Positions 63,452 through 64,000 of a DNA stretch of 64,000 nucleotides are shown piece after piece. This DNA comes from Paracoccaceae bacterium (GTDB lineage Bacteria > Pseudomonadota > Alphaproteobacteria > Rhodobacterales > Rhodobacteraceae). Both the position numbers and the translations under genes were made by a program. Position 1 is the stretch's first letter, and every line of letters begins with the position of its first letter. Location of the stretch: positions 44,379-108,378 of the forward strand of contig JAPORQ010000036.1 of NCBI GenBank assembly GCA_026710155.1, written 5' to 3'. The notes under the pieces were generated by a model. That model was not told the origin of the DNA and searched no databases. It worked only from the letters and a program-made list of their open reading frames with translations.

Positions 63452-63767
63452 ATGCATCAATTGATTGCAGACAAGCAGGAAGAGATCGCGGTCATCTGCC
63501 TCAGGCACAGGGTTGAGCGCCTAGAGGTGTTTGGCTCCGCGGCCCGTGGAACCGATTTCGCCCCCCCCCCTGAGAAGCGACATCGATTTCCTGGTGGGTT
63601 ACCCAAGACTCCTGCAATACGGTTTCCTGGGCCGCTGGTTGCAGTTGAATGAAGAATTGCAGGTGGTGCTGGGACGTAAGGTTGACCTTCTAATGGGTGA
63701 TTCCATCAAGAATCCTTATCTCAAACTGACAATCGATGAGGACAGGGAGGTAGTCTTTGAGGACTGA
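63452..63767 (+). pseudogene. Minimal nucleotidyltransferase (MNT), out of frame at a C10 tract
   Basis: The N-terminal frame gives VERLEVFGSAARGTDF, with the GSxARG nucleotidyltransferase motif near residues 28-33. It then enters a run of ten C (63561-63570) and loses frame. One base over, it continues LRSDIDFLVGYPRLL, which supplies the metal-binding DxD, and ends KLTIDEDREVVFED. Nine C would restore a 104-residue protein, the usual MNT size. Such tracts slip easily, so this may be a phase-variable switch in the OFF state, a simple mutation or a sequencing error. MNT proteins act with HEPN toxins. The HEPN gene overlaps its end. Confidence 0.75.
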
Positions 63768-63935
63768 TCCCAGGAAGCTGTTGCATGATATCCTGGCCTA
63801 TGGTGAAGAGATAAGGCAATTCACGGCTGGAATGGACTGACGGCAATGGTTCGCCGGTCTCATAGTCAGAAGGGCAGTCGAGCGTGATTTCGCGATAATT
63901 AGTAAGGCCATGAAACGAATGGGGATTACATATTT
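63757..63935 (+). pseudogene. HEPN-domain (DUF86-like) protein, truncated
   Basis: From a TTG with GGGAGG six bases ahead the frame reads DPRKLLHDILAYGEEIRQFT, then AGMD, a TGA, and RQWFAGLIVRRAVERDFAII in the same frame. This is the usual opening of a DUF86 HEPN protein, the toxin partner of MNT. The RNA-cleaving Rx4-6H motif should come later, but similarity ends near 63935. It is both stopped and truncated, so it cannot be active. The start overlaps the MNT stop by 11 bp. Confidence 0.65.
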
Positions 63936-64000
63936 GAATCTACAAGGTTTGACAATCAATCCACCATTTTGTCAGGATGATATTCAAACTGCATCTGCCC

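Overview
The window looks like chromosome from a free-living or host-associated alphaproteobacterium of moderate GC (backbone low to mid 40s by eye). The clearest markers are a Paracoccus-type cytochrome c oxidase operon (coxB-ctaB-coxF-ctaG-coxC-surf1), an alphaproteobacterial mce-DUF1467 pair, a ROSE-type hsp20 leader and GlcDEF glycolate oxidase. The lineage is inferred from gene order and family resemblance, not from a marker search.

Layout. 1-4950: start of iolC (minus), an ABC-2 exporter pair (plus) and a biotin ECF transporter operon ending in a nitroreductase (minus). 5090-9634: accessory island with the C-terminal remnant of a type ISP restriction-modification enzyme, a broken ImmA/IrrE peptidase, an SDH-type ClpP-fold serine protease with a small downstream gene, and a dead IS66-family element. 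10180-17884: inositol-type catabolism (CoA-ester lyase, iolD, iolE, SDR) with its own FrcBCA-like sugar ABC importer. 18518-22445: glcDEF. 22473-23120: hsp20 with a sigma-32 promoter, RNA thermometer and terminator. 23220-24695: succinate-semialdehyde-type dehydrogenase. 25242-37546: IclR regulator, RidA, a Dpp-type importer, an amidohydrolase and a SelA-like PLP enzyme. The importer's binding-protein gene carries a stop, and a 3 kb nest of broken mobile elements separates it from the PLP enzyme. 37779-44885: housekeeping genes (NUDIX, DUF1467, mce, topA, agmatinase, tldD). 45044-56524: cox operon, an AAA-ankyrin ATPase, threonine synthase fused to an extra N-terminal domain, an M16 peptidase, a GNAT and an FAD-linked oxidase. 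56646-58579: a three-gene minus-strand cassette built around a TIGR04255 protein. 58896-60661: sugar-acid catabolism (broken isomerase and a threonate/hydroxyisobutyrate-type dehydrogenase). 60815-64000: decaying accessory DNA with PpiC, LysM and Uma2 remnants and a minimal nucleotidyltransferase/HEPN pair whose first gene is out of frame at a C10 tract.

An 11-bp sequence, CCTGAATAGTT, occurs at seven places. Two pairs form the inverted ends of IS66-type elements (8110-9634 and 34159-36142). The others lie at the edges of accessory islands. Many accessory genes carry one or two disabling changes, so the genome appears to be losing recently acquired DNA. No tRNA, rRNA or CRISPR array was seen.

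Best candidates for undescribed biology: the TIGR04255 three-gene cassette (56694-58579), the threonine synthase fusion (51520-53271), the SDH-type protease with its small neighbour (6858-8052), and the duplicated promoter block that precedes two unrelated accessory genes (61535 and 63339).
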